Positions 1-7,350 of a stretch of DNA of 64,000 nucleotides are shown in pieces. Under the pieces are notes generated by a model. It saw only the letters and a list, made by a program, of their open reading frames with translations, did no database searches and was not told the DNA's origin. Origin of the DNA: Chelatococcus asaccharovorans (GTDB lineage: Bacteria > Pseudomonadota > Alphaproteobacteria > Rhizobiales > Beijerinckiaceae). The stretch is from NCBI RefSeq assembly GCF_003201475.1, contig NZ_QJJK01000001.1, forward strand, positions 818,501-882,500, written 5' to 3'. The position numbers and the translations under genes are program-made. How positions within the stretch are numbered: position 1 is the stretch's first letter; the number at the start of each line of letters is the position of its first letter.

Positions 1-920
1 CGGGAGTCTCGGCCTGCGTGACCGCCATCATGGCCTTCGCCGGTCAGGGCGAGCATGTCCTCGCGCCCGATTCCGTCTACGGCCCCGTCAGGCGGATTTC
101 AGGCACGATGTTCAAGCGCTTTGGCATCGAGACGGAATTCTACGATCCACGGATCGGCGAGGACATCGAGGCCCTCGTCAGGCCGACCACGCGGGTGATC
201 TATGTGGAGGCTCCCGGATCGCTGACCTTCGAGATGCAGGATATCCCCGCCATCGCCGCGGTGGCGCACCGGCATGGGGCGGTCGTGGTGATGGACAATA
301 CCTGGGCGACGCCGCTTCTTTTCCGCGCCTTCGACCATGGCGTTGACGTTTCGGTTCATGCCGCGACCAAATATGTGACGGGCCACTCGGACACGATGCT
401 CGGCGTCGTGACAGCGAACGAGGCCTGTTATGAGCGGCTGAAGGCGGCGACGCTCGACCTCGGCCAGACGGCAAGTCCCGACGATTGTTACCTCGCCTTG
501 CGCGGCCTTCGCACGATGGGTGTCCGGCTTGCTCGCCAGGGTCAGGCGGCGACTGAACTGGCTGCTTGGCTGGCGAGCCGGCCCGAGGTGGAAAGGGTGA
601 TGTCGCCTGCTCTTCCCGACGATCCGGGCCACGCCATCTGGAAACGCGATTTCCTTGGGGCCTCGGGCCTGTTCGCCTTTGCACTCAAGCCGGATTTGGC
701 AAAATTCCGGCGGGAATTCATCGACGCCTTGAAGCTTTTCGCGCTCGGCGGGTCCTGGGGCGGGTACGAGAGTCTCGTCATGCCGATCGATCCACCGAGA
801 ACGGTGACGCGCTATGCCTATTCCAACGCGGGAATACGTCTCCATGTTGGCCTGGAAGATCCGGACGATCTGAAGGACGACCTGGCACAAGCCTTCGGCC
901 TTATCAACACCAGGACCTGA
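1..920 (+). CDS. metC: Cystathionine beta-lyase family PLP enzyme (partial, 5' end missing)
   Basis: Trans-sulfuration family (Cys/Met metabolism PLP-dependent enzymes). Family members cleave cystathionine to homocysteine, pyruvate and ammonia. The reading frame is open from base 3, before a GTG at 18, and the first residues (GVSACVTAIMAF) match the conserved internal 'SG..A.....' segment, so the gene begins upstream of the window. The VEAPGSLTFE segment, the MDNTW aspartate segment that pairs with PLP, and the Schiff-base lysine in HAATKYVTGHSD are all visible. The C-terminal SWGGYESLV motif is typical of the family. It ends 5 bases before the following SDR gene, which suggests co-transcription. 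Other family members (cystathionine gamma-lyase or synthase) cannot be excluded, but the VEAPGS..FE wording favours beta-lyase. Confidence 0.85.
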   Translation, partial: GVSACVTAIMAFAGQGEHVLAPDSVYGPVRRISGTMFKRFGIETEFYDPRIGEDIEALVRPTTRVIYVEAPGSLTFEMQDIPAIAAVAHRHGAVVVMDNTWATPLLFRAFDHGVDVSVHAATKYVTGHSDTMLGVVTANEACYERLKAATLDLGQTASPDDCYLALRGLRTMGVRLARQGQAATELAAWLASRPEVERVMSPALPDDPGHAIWKRDFLGASGLFAFALKPDLAKFRREFIDALKLFALGGSWGGYESLVMPIDPPRTVTRYAYSNAGIRLHVGLEDPDDLKDDLAQAFGLINTRT

Positions 921-925
921 CTGCC

Positions 926-1669
926 ATGAACAAGAACGATCATCAGGGCAAAATCGCCATTGTCACCGGCGGCACGGGCGGCATCGGCATGGCGATCGCG
1001 GCAAGGCTTAGTTCGGAAGGCGCCCGCATCATTCTGTGGGATCTCGATGCCGCTCGTCTCAACCAGGTGCTCGCGGAACATCCGGATTGGCGGGGCTCCG
1101 TCGTGGACGTCGTGAACTACGACAGCGTGACGCGGGCGACGTCCGACGCGATCGACGCGTTCGGCCGCATCGATATTCTGGTGAACTCCGCCGGCTTTTC
1201 CGGCGCCAATCACCGCATGGAGGACTATCCTCTCGATCTGTGGGACAAGGTGATTGCCATCAATCTGACGAGTGTGTTCCTGACCTGCCGTGCGGTGGTG
1301 CCTGAGATGGCGAAAACCGGCTTCGGCCGCGTGGTCAACATCGCATCCATGGCCGGCAAGGAAGGCGTTCCCACGGTGTCCTGCTACTCTGCCGCCAAGG
1401 CAGGCGTTATCGCCTTTACCAAGGCGATCGCCCGTGAGTATCTCGACAAGGATATCCGGATCAACAGCGTCGCCCCGTCGGCCGTCGAGACCGAGTTGCT
1501 GAAGCAAATGGCGCCGGCCACGCTCGAAATGGCGAAGTCAAAGATTCCGATGGGTCGCTTCGGCAGGCCGGAAGAGATTGCCGCCATGATCAGCTTCCTC
1601 GTCTCCGATGAATGCTCGTTCTCGACGGGCGCTGTATTCGATTTGTCCGGTGGACGCGCCACCTATTAG
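926..1669 (+). CDS. SDR family NAD(P)-dependent oxidoreductase (FabG-like)
   Basis: Classical short-chain dehydrogenase of 247 residues, the normal length. The Rossmann cofactor motif TGGTGGIG lies near residue 12, the NSAG motif near residue 88, and the catalytic Tyr/Lys in SCYSAAKAG near residues 152-156. The C-terminal segment FLVSDECSFSTGAVFDLSGG matches 3-oxoacyl-ACP reductase/sugar dehydrogenase homologues. The ATG at 926 was chosen because homology begins right after it (KIAIVTGG). Longer in-frame starts upstream would overlap the metC-like gene. The substrate is not readable from sequence. Confidence 0.88.
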   Translation: MNKNDHQGKIAIVTGGTGGIGMAIAARLSSEGARIILWDLDAARLNQVLAEHPDWRGSVVDVVNYDSVTRATSDAIDAFGRIDILVNSAGFSGANHRMEDYPLDLWDKVIAINLTSVFLTCRAVVPEMAKTGFGRVVNIASMAGKEGVPTVSCYSAAKAGVIAFTKAIAREYLDKDIRINSVAPSAVETELLKQMAPATLEMAKSKIPMGRFGRPEEIAAMISFLVSDECSFSTGAVFDLSGGRATY

Positions 1670-1955
1670 AACATACTGCGTGTGGATGGAATGACGCGGC
1701 GGTTCCGTCTATAATCAGCGCGCTCTGACAGACGCCCCTCGGAAAGAAGGCCCCAGGAAAGTCGAATGACGGCCTCCGGTGTCAGCACGATCGTCGTGTC
1801 AATGCTTATGCGGCGCTCTTACTTCGCTGGGGTACGTAGCCCCGTGGGATGTTTCTGTCACGAGCCGATATCAATTGTAACAACTGCGTCACGCGCAGAA
1901 GATCGTGCATGAGTAAATTCCGCAGCTCGACTGGGCATGTTGAGAGCGTGGCGGA

Positions 1956-3461
1956 ATGGTCAGAATGGCCGAAGTGGCTGGTGAGAACGAAGTGTCTTCC
2001 GGTTGGCTCGCCGGGGCGATCGAGACGCCGGGCGCGATCTGGTGTCAGGATCGTTCAGAGAGGCTGGCCACGGTCGACGCCATCCGCCGATCCCCGCCCG
2101 ATGGCTGGCTTCTTGGATTGCTCGCATGCCTCATGCTGGCATGGTGCGTTCTCGCACCATCGGGATATCTCACGACGGTCGTCGCCCCCGACAGCCCCGG
2201 CTATCTCGCAACCGTCGAAGGGAAAGAAGCCTGGGGCCAGATGCGCCACCCCCTCTATGGCGCGATCGTCACGCTACTCGGGGGCCCGGCCTCAATTGCT
2301 GCCCTGCAGATGGGGCTGCTCACCCTCTCGGTCGTCGTGCTGTTCGCTTCCGCGCGGCGGGCAGGGATTGGCGGCTCCGCCGCCTTCGCCCTGAGCGCTA
2401 CAGCCTTCTTCTCTCAGGCGGCCTTCCTCACCCTTCATCTGCTGATCCCGGAGGCGCTTGCGATCGCCTTTGGGATACTGGCCCTGTCGGCTATCCTCTA
2501 TGGCGCGACAGGCAGCCGTGCTTATTGGATCTCCCTCGTGCCGGCAGCCGTCGGGGGCGGTGCTGCTTATCTGCTTCGGCCGACCTTCCTGCCGCTGATC
2601 GCTGTGTTCCCCGCTTTCTGGTTTATCCTCGCCCTGCGCCAGGGCGCCCATGGCCTCGTCAGGCGCGCGCTGCTTCTGGCCTGCGTGCTCGCCATACCGC
2701 TTCTTGGCAATGCAGCGATCCGGATCCAGGCCGTGGGCGATGCCCATGTCGTTTCGTTCGGCGGCTTCCAGATGTCGGCCATGGCCGGCTTCATGCTGCA
2801 GGAGGATACGATCGCGCGGTTGCCGCCGGATATTCGGCCGACGGCTCGGGCCGTGCTCGCGCAACGCCAGAAGGCCGAGACGGCGGGAACCATCGCGCGC
2901 ACGCCACAGAACGCGCTTGGCGTGCGCTCCTTCGCTTCCGCCGCGCTCGGCTATTTCGACATTTATGCAAGAAGCTACGATACCTTCCTGTGGGAGAACA
3001 TCGCAGCCCTCCGTGAGCCCGGTGAGAGCTGGGTTGCTTTCGACCGCCGCTTGTTACAATTCGCGCAAGCCGTCATCATGGCGGAGCCGCGCTCCTGGAT
3101 GGCATGGATTGCGGGTGCGAGCGGGCGCTTCGTCGGCAAGATGATGATGGCGAACGCGACCTTCCTGCTCGCATGTAGCCTGCTGCTGGGTCTTGCGGCC
3201 GCTTCTGTCGTCCGGAGACGGCATAGTTTGCCGGCAAACAGGGATATTTTGTCAGTATCGCTGATCGCCGCCGCCTGGCTTCTGGCAACCGCTCCCTTGA
3301 CTGTTCTCACAACGTTCCCGGCCATACGCTACATCGATACGGCTGGTCTCTTCGTGGGGGCTATACCGCTTGCCCTTTGCCTGGCATGGGTCGACAGCGG
3401 GCCCAGAAGTGAGAGCGAGCCCAGAGGGGGAGTTTCCATGCTGGGGATCGACAAGCCATAA
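1956..3461 (+). CDS. Polytopic inner-membrane protein of unknown function
   Basis: A protein of about 500 residues with at least eight hydrophobic segments: one near residue 55, several between 110 and 230, and a cluster near the C terminus. The arrangement resembles GT-C-type or other polyprenol-linked membrane proteins: a first transmembrane helix followed by an extracytoplasmic loop with an acidic patch (VVAPDSPGYLATVEG). I do not recognise a named family. It stands alone, with 286 bases upstream after the SDR gene and 373 bases downstream. Starts at 1956 or 1965 are both possible, and neither has a strong ribosome binding site. Confidence 0.7.
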   Translation: MVRMAEVAGENEVSSGWLAGAIETPGAIWCQDRSERLATVDAIRRSPPDGWLLGLLACLMLAWCVLAPSGYLTTVVAPDSPGYLATVEGKEAWGQMRHPLYGAIVTLLGGPASIAALQMGLLTLSVVVLFASARRAGIGGSAAFALSATAFFSQAAFLTLHLLIPEALAIAFGILALSAILYGATGSRAYWISLVPAAVGGGAAYLLRPTFLPLIAVFPAFWFILALRQGAHGLVRRALLLACVLAIPLLGNAAIRIQAVGDAHVVSFGGFQMSAMAGFMLQEDTIARLPPDIRPTARAVLAQRQKAETAGTIARTPQNALGVRSFASAALGYFDIYARSYDTFLWENIAALREPGESWVAFDRRLLQFAQAVIMAEPRSWMAWIAGASGRFVGKMMMANATFLLACSLLLGLAAASVVRRRHSLPANRDILSVSLIAAAWLLATAPLTVLTTFPAIRYIDTAGLFVGAIPLALCLAWVDSGPRSESEPRGGVSMLGIDKP

Positions 3462-3601
3462 GCCGGCTGCTTTTACGTTGAGCTCACGTTCGGCCCGCGC
3501 CTGCAGATAGCGTCTGCGCCTCCACATTTCTTTCCTGTCCAACAGGCATATCTTTTATCCCCGGACGACCATTGACCCCCTATCCCCGGGAGGATAGCGC
3601 T

Positions 3602-3623
3602 CGATCGTGATGTACCACGATCG
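3602..3623. repeat. Perfect 8-bp inverted repeat
   Basis: CGATCGTG (3602-3609) and CACGATCG (3616-3623) are separated by six bases. There is no T-run beside it, so an operator or DNA-binding site is at least as likely as a terminator. Confidence 0.45.
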
Positions 3624-3734
3624 TCACTCACAGTGAAGCAGCGCAGTAAATTTTGAATCGCATTCGCAATGAACGTATCCAGCCCGAACTTTCCATTGAA
3701 ATGGTCAGCAAAAATTTCTGGTATGCTACATTTT

Positions 3735-3763
3735 GTAACAATACATTTCTGATTGTAAATACA
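3735..3763. promoter_or_regulatory. Two adjacent TGTA/TACA dyads, candidate operator of the TolC-like gene
   Basis: TGTAACAATACA and TGTAAATACA lie about 20 bases apart in the AT-rich stretch 70-100 bases before the TolC-like start codon. Both are TGTA-N(2-4)-TACA dyads. The spacing of about two helical turns suggests a dimeric regulator, but none is adjacent except the downstream TetR gene. Confidence 0.35.
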
Positions 3764-3834
3764 ACGTCTTCTCGTTGATTATTTAAATATCGTGTATATG
3801 TTTTCATCTCGATTGGCAGATTTCGATATATGCA

Positions 3835-5235
3835 ATGAGACTGCGGAAAATTGCTTCATTCGCCCTGATTTCAACCGTTTCAGTAACATGTAACGGCGCG
3901 TCGGCGGAAACCCTGGCCAGTGCGTTGGCGCAGGCTTACGTGAATAATTCCGGCCTGAACGCCGAACGCGCCGGGCTGAAGGCGATCGATGAAGGGGTCC
4001 CGCAGGCGCTCGCGGGCTATCGGCCCACAATCGCTGGCAGCGCGTCATACGGCATCAATCCATTCACCTACGAGGAGGCGGCGACACGCTCAAATGGGCG
4101 GGTCGTCGAGGGTTCCACGACGCGCTCGACCTTTTATCCCGGATCGATCGGCATAGAGGTCCAGCAGAAGCTCTTCGACGGCGGGCGGACCCTGAATTCC
4201 GTCCGCGCCGCGGAAAGTCAGGTGCTGGGCGGTCGAGCCACCTTGCTCAATACGGAGCAAAGCACCCTTTATAATGCGGCGACCGCCTATATGGACGTCT
4301 TGCGCGACACCGCTGCCCTGAATCTCCAACACAGCAACGTGGAGGTGCTGGAGGAACAACTGCGGCAAACGCAGGACCGGTTCCGCGCCGGCGAGGTAAC
4401 ACAGACCGACGTCGCGCAAGCCGAGGCGTCCCTCGCCAGCGGACGAGGAAGCGAAAGCAGCGCTGTCGCCACCTTGAAAAGCAGTGTTGCCACCTATCAG
4501 CGGGTCATTGGCCATCTTCCCCAGCGGCTAGCGCCCGGGGCTCCTGCCATTCCCCTGCTACCCAAGAGCCGGGAGGCTGCGATCGCTACGGCGCTGGCCT
4601 CACATCCGGCCATTCGCGCAAATCTCCACGCGGTGGACACGGCGGAACTGCAAGTCAAGGTCAAGACCGGTAAACTTGCTCCCAGCATCGCGGCGAGCGC
4701 ATCCGCATCGGTCATCTGGGACGACGATTATCGGAAGGATAAAACGATCGCTGCCGAGGCCGCGCTGGCAGCCTCGATACCGATTTACGAAGGGGGGCTC
4801 TTCTATTCCCAGGTGCGCCAGGCCAAGGAAAATGTGACGTCCGCGCATGATAATCTAGAGATCACACGCGCTCAGATCCGTCAGCAGGTCGAGGCCGCCT
4901 GGGCAGACATGGAATCGTCCCGGGAGCAAATTGCGGCAAGATTGACCGCAGTCTCCGCCAATGAGATCGCGCTGGCCGGCGTCCGGGAAGAAGCCAAGGT
5001 GGGGCAGCGAACCACCCTCGATATCCTCAACCAGCAGCAGGCGTTGCTCAATGCACGCGTCAATCTGGTCTCAGCCCAACGCGATTTCATCGTTGCGACC
5101 TATGCCGCGCTTTCGGCCAGCGGGAAGCTGACGGCCCAGCATCTCAGCCTGAAAGTCCCCCGCTATGATCCGACCCGTCACTACCGGCAAGTGCGTGATG
5201 CCTGGGGGGGCCTGCGGACGCCCGACGGGCAGTAA
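3835..5235 (+). CDS. TolC family outer-membrane channel protein
   Basis: A 466-residue TolC/type I secretion outer-membrane protein. An N-terminal signal peptide ends near ASA in the sequence TCNGASAETLASALA. Two internally repeated OEP halves follow with the typical long helices: the first around residues 20-230, containing QKLFDGGRT, and the second around residues 240-440, containing IPIYEGGLFYSQVRQAKE. The conserved TTLDILNQQQALLNARVNLV segment near residue 395 is a hallmark. It is a free-standing gene next to an RND operon that has its own lipoprotein-type outer-membrane factor, so it may serve another exporter. Confidence 0.88.
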   Translation: MRLRKIASFALISTVSVTCNGASAETLASALAQAYVNNSGLNAERAGLKAIDEGVPQALAGYRPTIAGSASYGINPFTYEEAATRSNGRVVEGSTTRSTFYPGSIGIEVQQKLFDGGRTLNSVRAAESQVLGGRATLLNTEQSTLYNAATAYMDVLRDTAALNLQHSNVEVLEEQLRQTQDRFRAGEVTQTDVAQAEASLASGRGSESSAVATLKSSVATYQRVIGHLPQRLAPGAPAIPLLPKSREAAIATALASHPAIRANLHAVDTAELQVKVKTGKLAPSIAASASASVIWDDDYRKDKTIAAEAALAASIPIYEGGLFYSQVRQAKENVTSAHDNLEITRAQIRQQVEAAWADMESSREQIAARLTAVSANEIALAGVREEAKVGQRTTLDILNQQQALLNARVNLVSAQRDFIVATYAALSASGKLTAQHLSLKVPRYDPTRHYRQVRDAWGGLRTPDGQ

Positions 5236-5269
5236 ACGCATATCACCAGCGCTGGGACGACAGGACGTC

Positions 5270-5971
5270 TCAGCGAGGAAGAAGTCCGCGCGTGAACATG
5301 CTGATGCAGTTCCTGAGATAACGGATGCGCTCCTGCCTCTCAGGCCATGGTTGGTCTTCATCGTGAGGTTTCATGACGATTGCGCCCAACATCAGATCCA
5401 TCAGCGCCTTGGCCGCGTCATCGGCATTCTTCAAATCGATACGGCCTTGCGCCCTCTGCCCGTCCAGCCATCTGGCAAGCTCATGGCGCGAACGGTCTAC
5501 GCCGCGCTCGCGCAGCTGCGCGCGCAGTTCGGGAAACTCCCGTGCCTCGACGAGGACAAATCGGATCAAGGCCATGCGTTCATGATTGGCCTCATCGTCG
5601 ATCTCAACCCGGAAGATCCGAGCCAGCGCCTCGTCGATCGGCAGGTCGTCGTAGTCTCCCGGCAGCGCCAGCATGGCTTGGCGATGCTCGTCGATGACGG
5701 CGCCAAAGACCTCCGTCTTGTTCGGGAACAGCCTGTAGAGGGTGCTTTTCGAGATACGGCAGCGGGCAACGATGTCCTCCATCGTCGTGCGGGCGTAGCC
5801 CTTTTCCAGAAACAGGTCACGCGCCCGGCGCGCGATCGCCGCCGCCTGTTCCGCGTCGGACGCGCGCTTCGGCCGCCCGCGGCCGCGCCGTCCCAAAGCG
5901 GATGCAGGGGATGACTCGTCCTCCGCGCTCCGGTCATGCGTTGCGTTGTCACGGCCACTCACAATTGACAC
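5270..5971 (-). CDS. TetR/AcrR family transcriptional repressor of the efflux operon
   Basis: A TetR regulator of 233 residues. The N-terminal helix-turn-helix (ARDLFLEKGYARTTMEDIVARCRISKSTLYRLFPNK) matches the family consensus, followed by a variable ligand-binding domain. The GTG start at 5971 is preceded on the minus strand by GAGG at a 7-base spacing. A longer upstream extension would run through the divergent promoter and is rejected. It is divergent from the RND adaptor gene and almost certainly represses it, as AcrR-type regulators do. The ligand is unknown. Confidence 0.87.
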   Translation of the reverse strand: MSIVSGRDNATHDRSAEDESSPASALGRRGRGRPKRASDAEQAAAIARRARDLFLEKGYARTTMEDIVARCRISKSTLYRLFPNKTEVFGAVIDEHRQAMLALPGDYDDLPIDEALARIFRVEIDDEANHERMALIRFVLVEAREFPELRAQLRERGVDRSRHELARWLDGQRAQGRIDLKNADDAAKALMDLMLGAIVMKPHDEDQPWPERQERIRYLRNCISMFTRGLLPR

Positions 5972-6005
5972 CGGCACACCTCGATAATATGGATACGATA
6001 CCGTA
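5965..6005 (+). promoter_or_regulatory. Divergent promoter/operator of the RND efflux operon
   Basis: A perfect TTGACA hexamer lies at 5965-5970. The imperfect dyad TACGATACCGTA (5994-6005; half-sites TACGAT and TACGGT) sits where the -10 to +1 region would fall. This is the arrangement expected for repression by the TetR protein encoded immediately to the left. Confidence 0.45.
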
Positions 6006-6024
6006 CTATAAATACGAAGCCGGG

Positions 6025-7341
6025 GTGAATCCTTTGTTTCTATACACCTCTCCCAATCCTCTCTCTCGCTTGCCCGCCCACGGGTCTCCGCACCGGCTCG
6101 CCGTCGGCGGCAAGCTCTGCGCAAGCCTTGTCATAGCGTGGATGCTGGCCGCCTGCGACCCCCAGAGCGGCGCGGGCCCGGCCACGCCTCCACCTGCCAG
6201 GGCGCAGGTCGGCGTGGTCACGGTACGTCCGCAATCGGTGGCGATCACTGCCGAGATGCCGGGCCGCACGACAGCCTCGCTCGTCGCCGAAGTGCGCCCG
6301 CAGGTCAGCGGCATCATCAAGAGCCGCCTGTTCGAGGAAGGCTCAGAGGTCAAGGCCGGCAACCCGCTCTATCAGATCGACCCGGCGAGCTATCAGGCGA
6401 CCTATGACAGCAGCACCGCCAGCCTGCAGAAGGCGGAAGCCGGGGTGCCGAGCGCCCAGGCCAAGGTCGAGCGCTACCAGGGATTGATCAAGCAGAACGC
6501 CATCAGCAAGCAGGATCTGGATGATGCCGTCGCCTCACTCGCCCAGGCGCGGGCCGATGTCGCCTCAGCCAAGGCGGCTGTCGAGACCGCCCGCATCAAC
6601 CTCGACTATACCCGCATCACCGCGCCGATCGGCGGACGCGTCGACAAGTCCACGCTCACGCCCGGCGCGCTGGTGACGGCGAGCCAGGATACGGCCCTCA
6701 CCACAATCCGCACGCTCGATCCGATCAATGTCGACGTGACGCAGTCGAGCACAAACCTGCTCAACCTGCGCCAGGCCATCGCAGCCGGGCGCATCAAGAT
6801 CTCCGGCGACACGGTGAAGGTGCGCCTCAGGCTCGACAATGGCGAGACCTACCCCCATCCCGGCACGCTGGAATTCACCTCGGCCTATGTCGACCAGACC
6901 ACCGGCACCTATGGCGTGCGGGCCCGTTTCCCCAACCCGGACCGGCTGCTGCTGCCGGGCATGTATGTGCGCGCCCTCATCGAGGAAGGCGTCGCCCCCG
7001 ACAGCTTCCTCGTGCCCCAGCGCGGCGTGACGCGCAACACCAAGGGCGAGCCGGTGGCGCTCGTCGTCAACGCCGACAACAAGGTGGAGCAGCGCGTCCT
7101 CACGGTGTCGCGCAGCGTCGGCAACAGCTGGCTGGTCGATACCGGCATCAAGGACGGCGATCGCGTCATCGTCGAGGGCAGCCAGTTCGCCCGCCCCGGC
7201 CAGGATGTGACCCCCGTCGACGTGGTGGTGGACGACACGACCGGCGAAGTGCGCGACCGCGGCCAGCAGGGCACGGCTCCGACGCCATCGGCCAGCCATG
7301 CGGCCGCTTCCGCCGGCACCTCGACCGCGACGTCGAATTAA
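6025..7341 (+). CDS. RND efflux periplasmic adaptor lipoprotein (AcrA/MexA type)
   Basis: A membrane-fusion protein of about 438 residues that links the inner-membrane RND pump to the outer-membrane factor. A lipoprotein signal ends in the lipobox MLAAC. A split biotinyl-lipoyl domain (VRPQVSGIIKSRLFEEGSEVKAG and later YTRITAPIGGRVD) flanks a coiled-coil hairpin, followed by beta-barrel and membrane-proximal domains. The GTG at 6025 is preferred over the ATG at 5989 because the latter would lie inside the promoter and operator. The C-terminal tail is Ala/Thr/Ser-rich. It is the first gene of a three-gene operon, 9 bases before the pump. Confidence 0.9.
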   Translation: MNPLFLYTSPNPLSRLPAHGSPHRLAVGGKLCASLVIAWMLAACDPQSGAGPATPPPARAQVGVVTVRPQSVAITAEMPGRTTASLVAEVRPQVSGIIKSRLFEEGSEVKAGNPLYQIDPASYQATYDSSTASLQKAEAGVPSAQAKVERYQGLIKQNAISKQDLDDAVASLAQARADVASAKAAVETARINLDYTRITAPIGGRVDKSTLTPGALVTASQDTALTTIRTLDPINVDVTQSSTNLLNLRQAIAAGRIKISGDTVKVRLRLDNGETYPHPGTLEFTSAYVDQTTGTYGVRARFPNPDRLLLPGMYVRALIEEGVAPDSFLVPQRGVTRNTKGEPVALVVNADNKVEQRVLTVSRSVGNSWLVDTGIKDGDRVIVEGSQFARPGQDVTPVDVVVDDTTGEVRDRGQQGTAPTPSASHAAASAGTSTATSN

Positions 7342-7350
7342 GGCGCACCC

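Larger units (their letters stand above)
3462..3834. other. Intergenic region upstream of tolC-like gene
   Basis: No coding sequence seen. The right half (about 3640-3834) is clearly more AT-rich than the neighbouring genes and probably holds the promoter of the TolC-like gene. It contains the palindrome at 3602-3623 and two TGTA-TACA type dyads at 3735-3763, listed separately. Confidence 0.5.

Noticed and set aside
818-1507. Long minus-strand open frame opposite the SDR gene
   Set aside because: It mirrors the codons of a well-supported SDR gene in GC-rich DNA. The translated sequence is rich in His/Arg/Gly with no domain.
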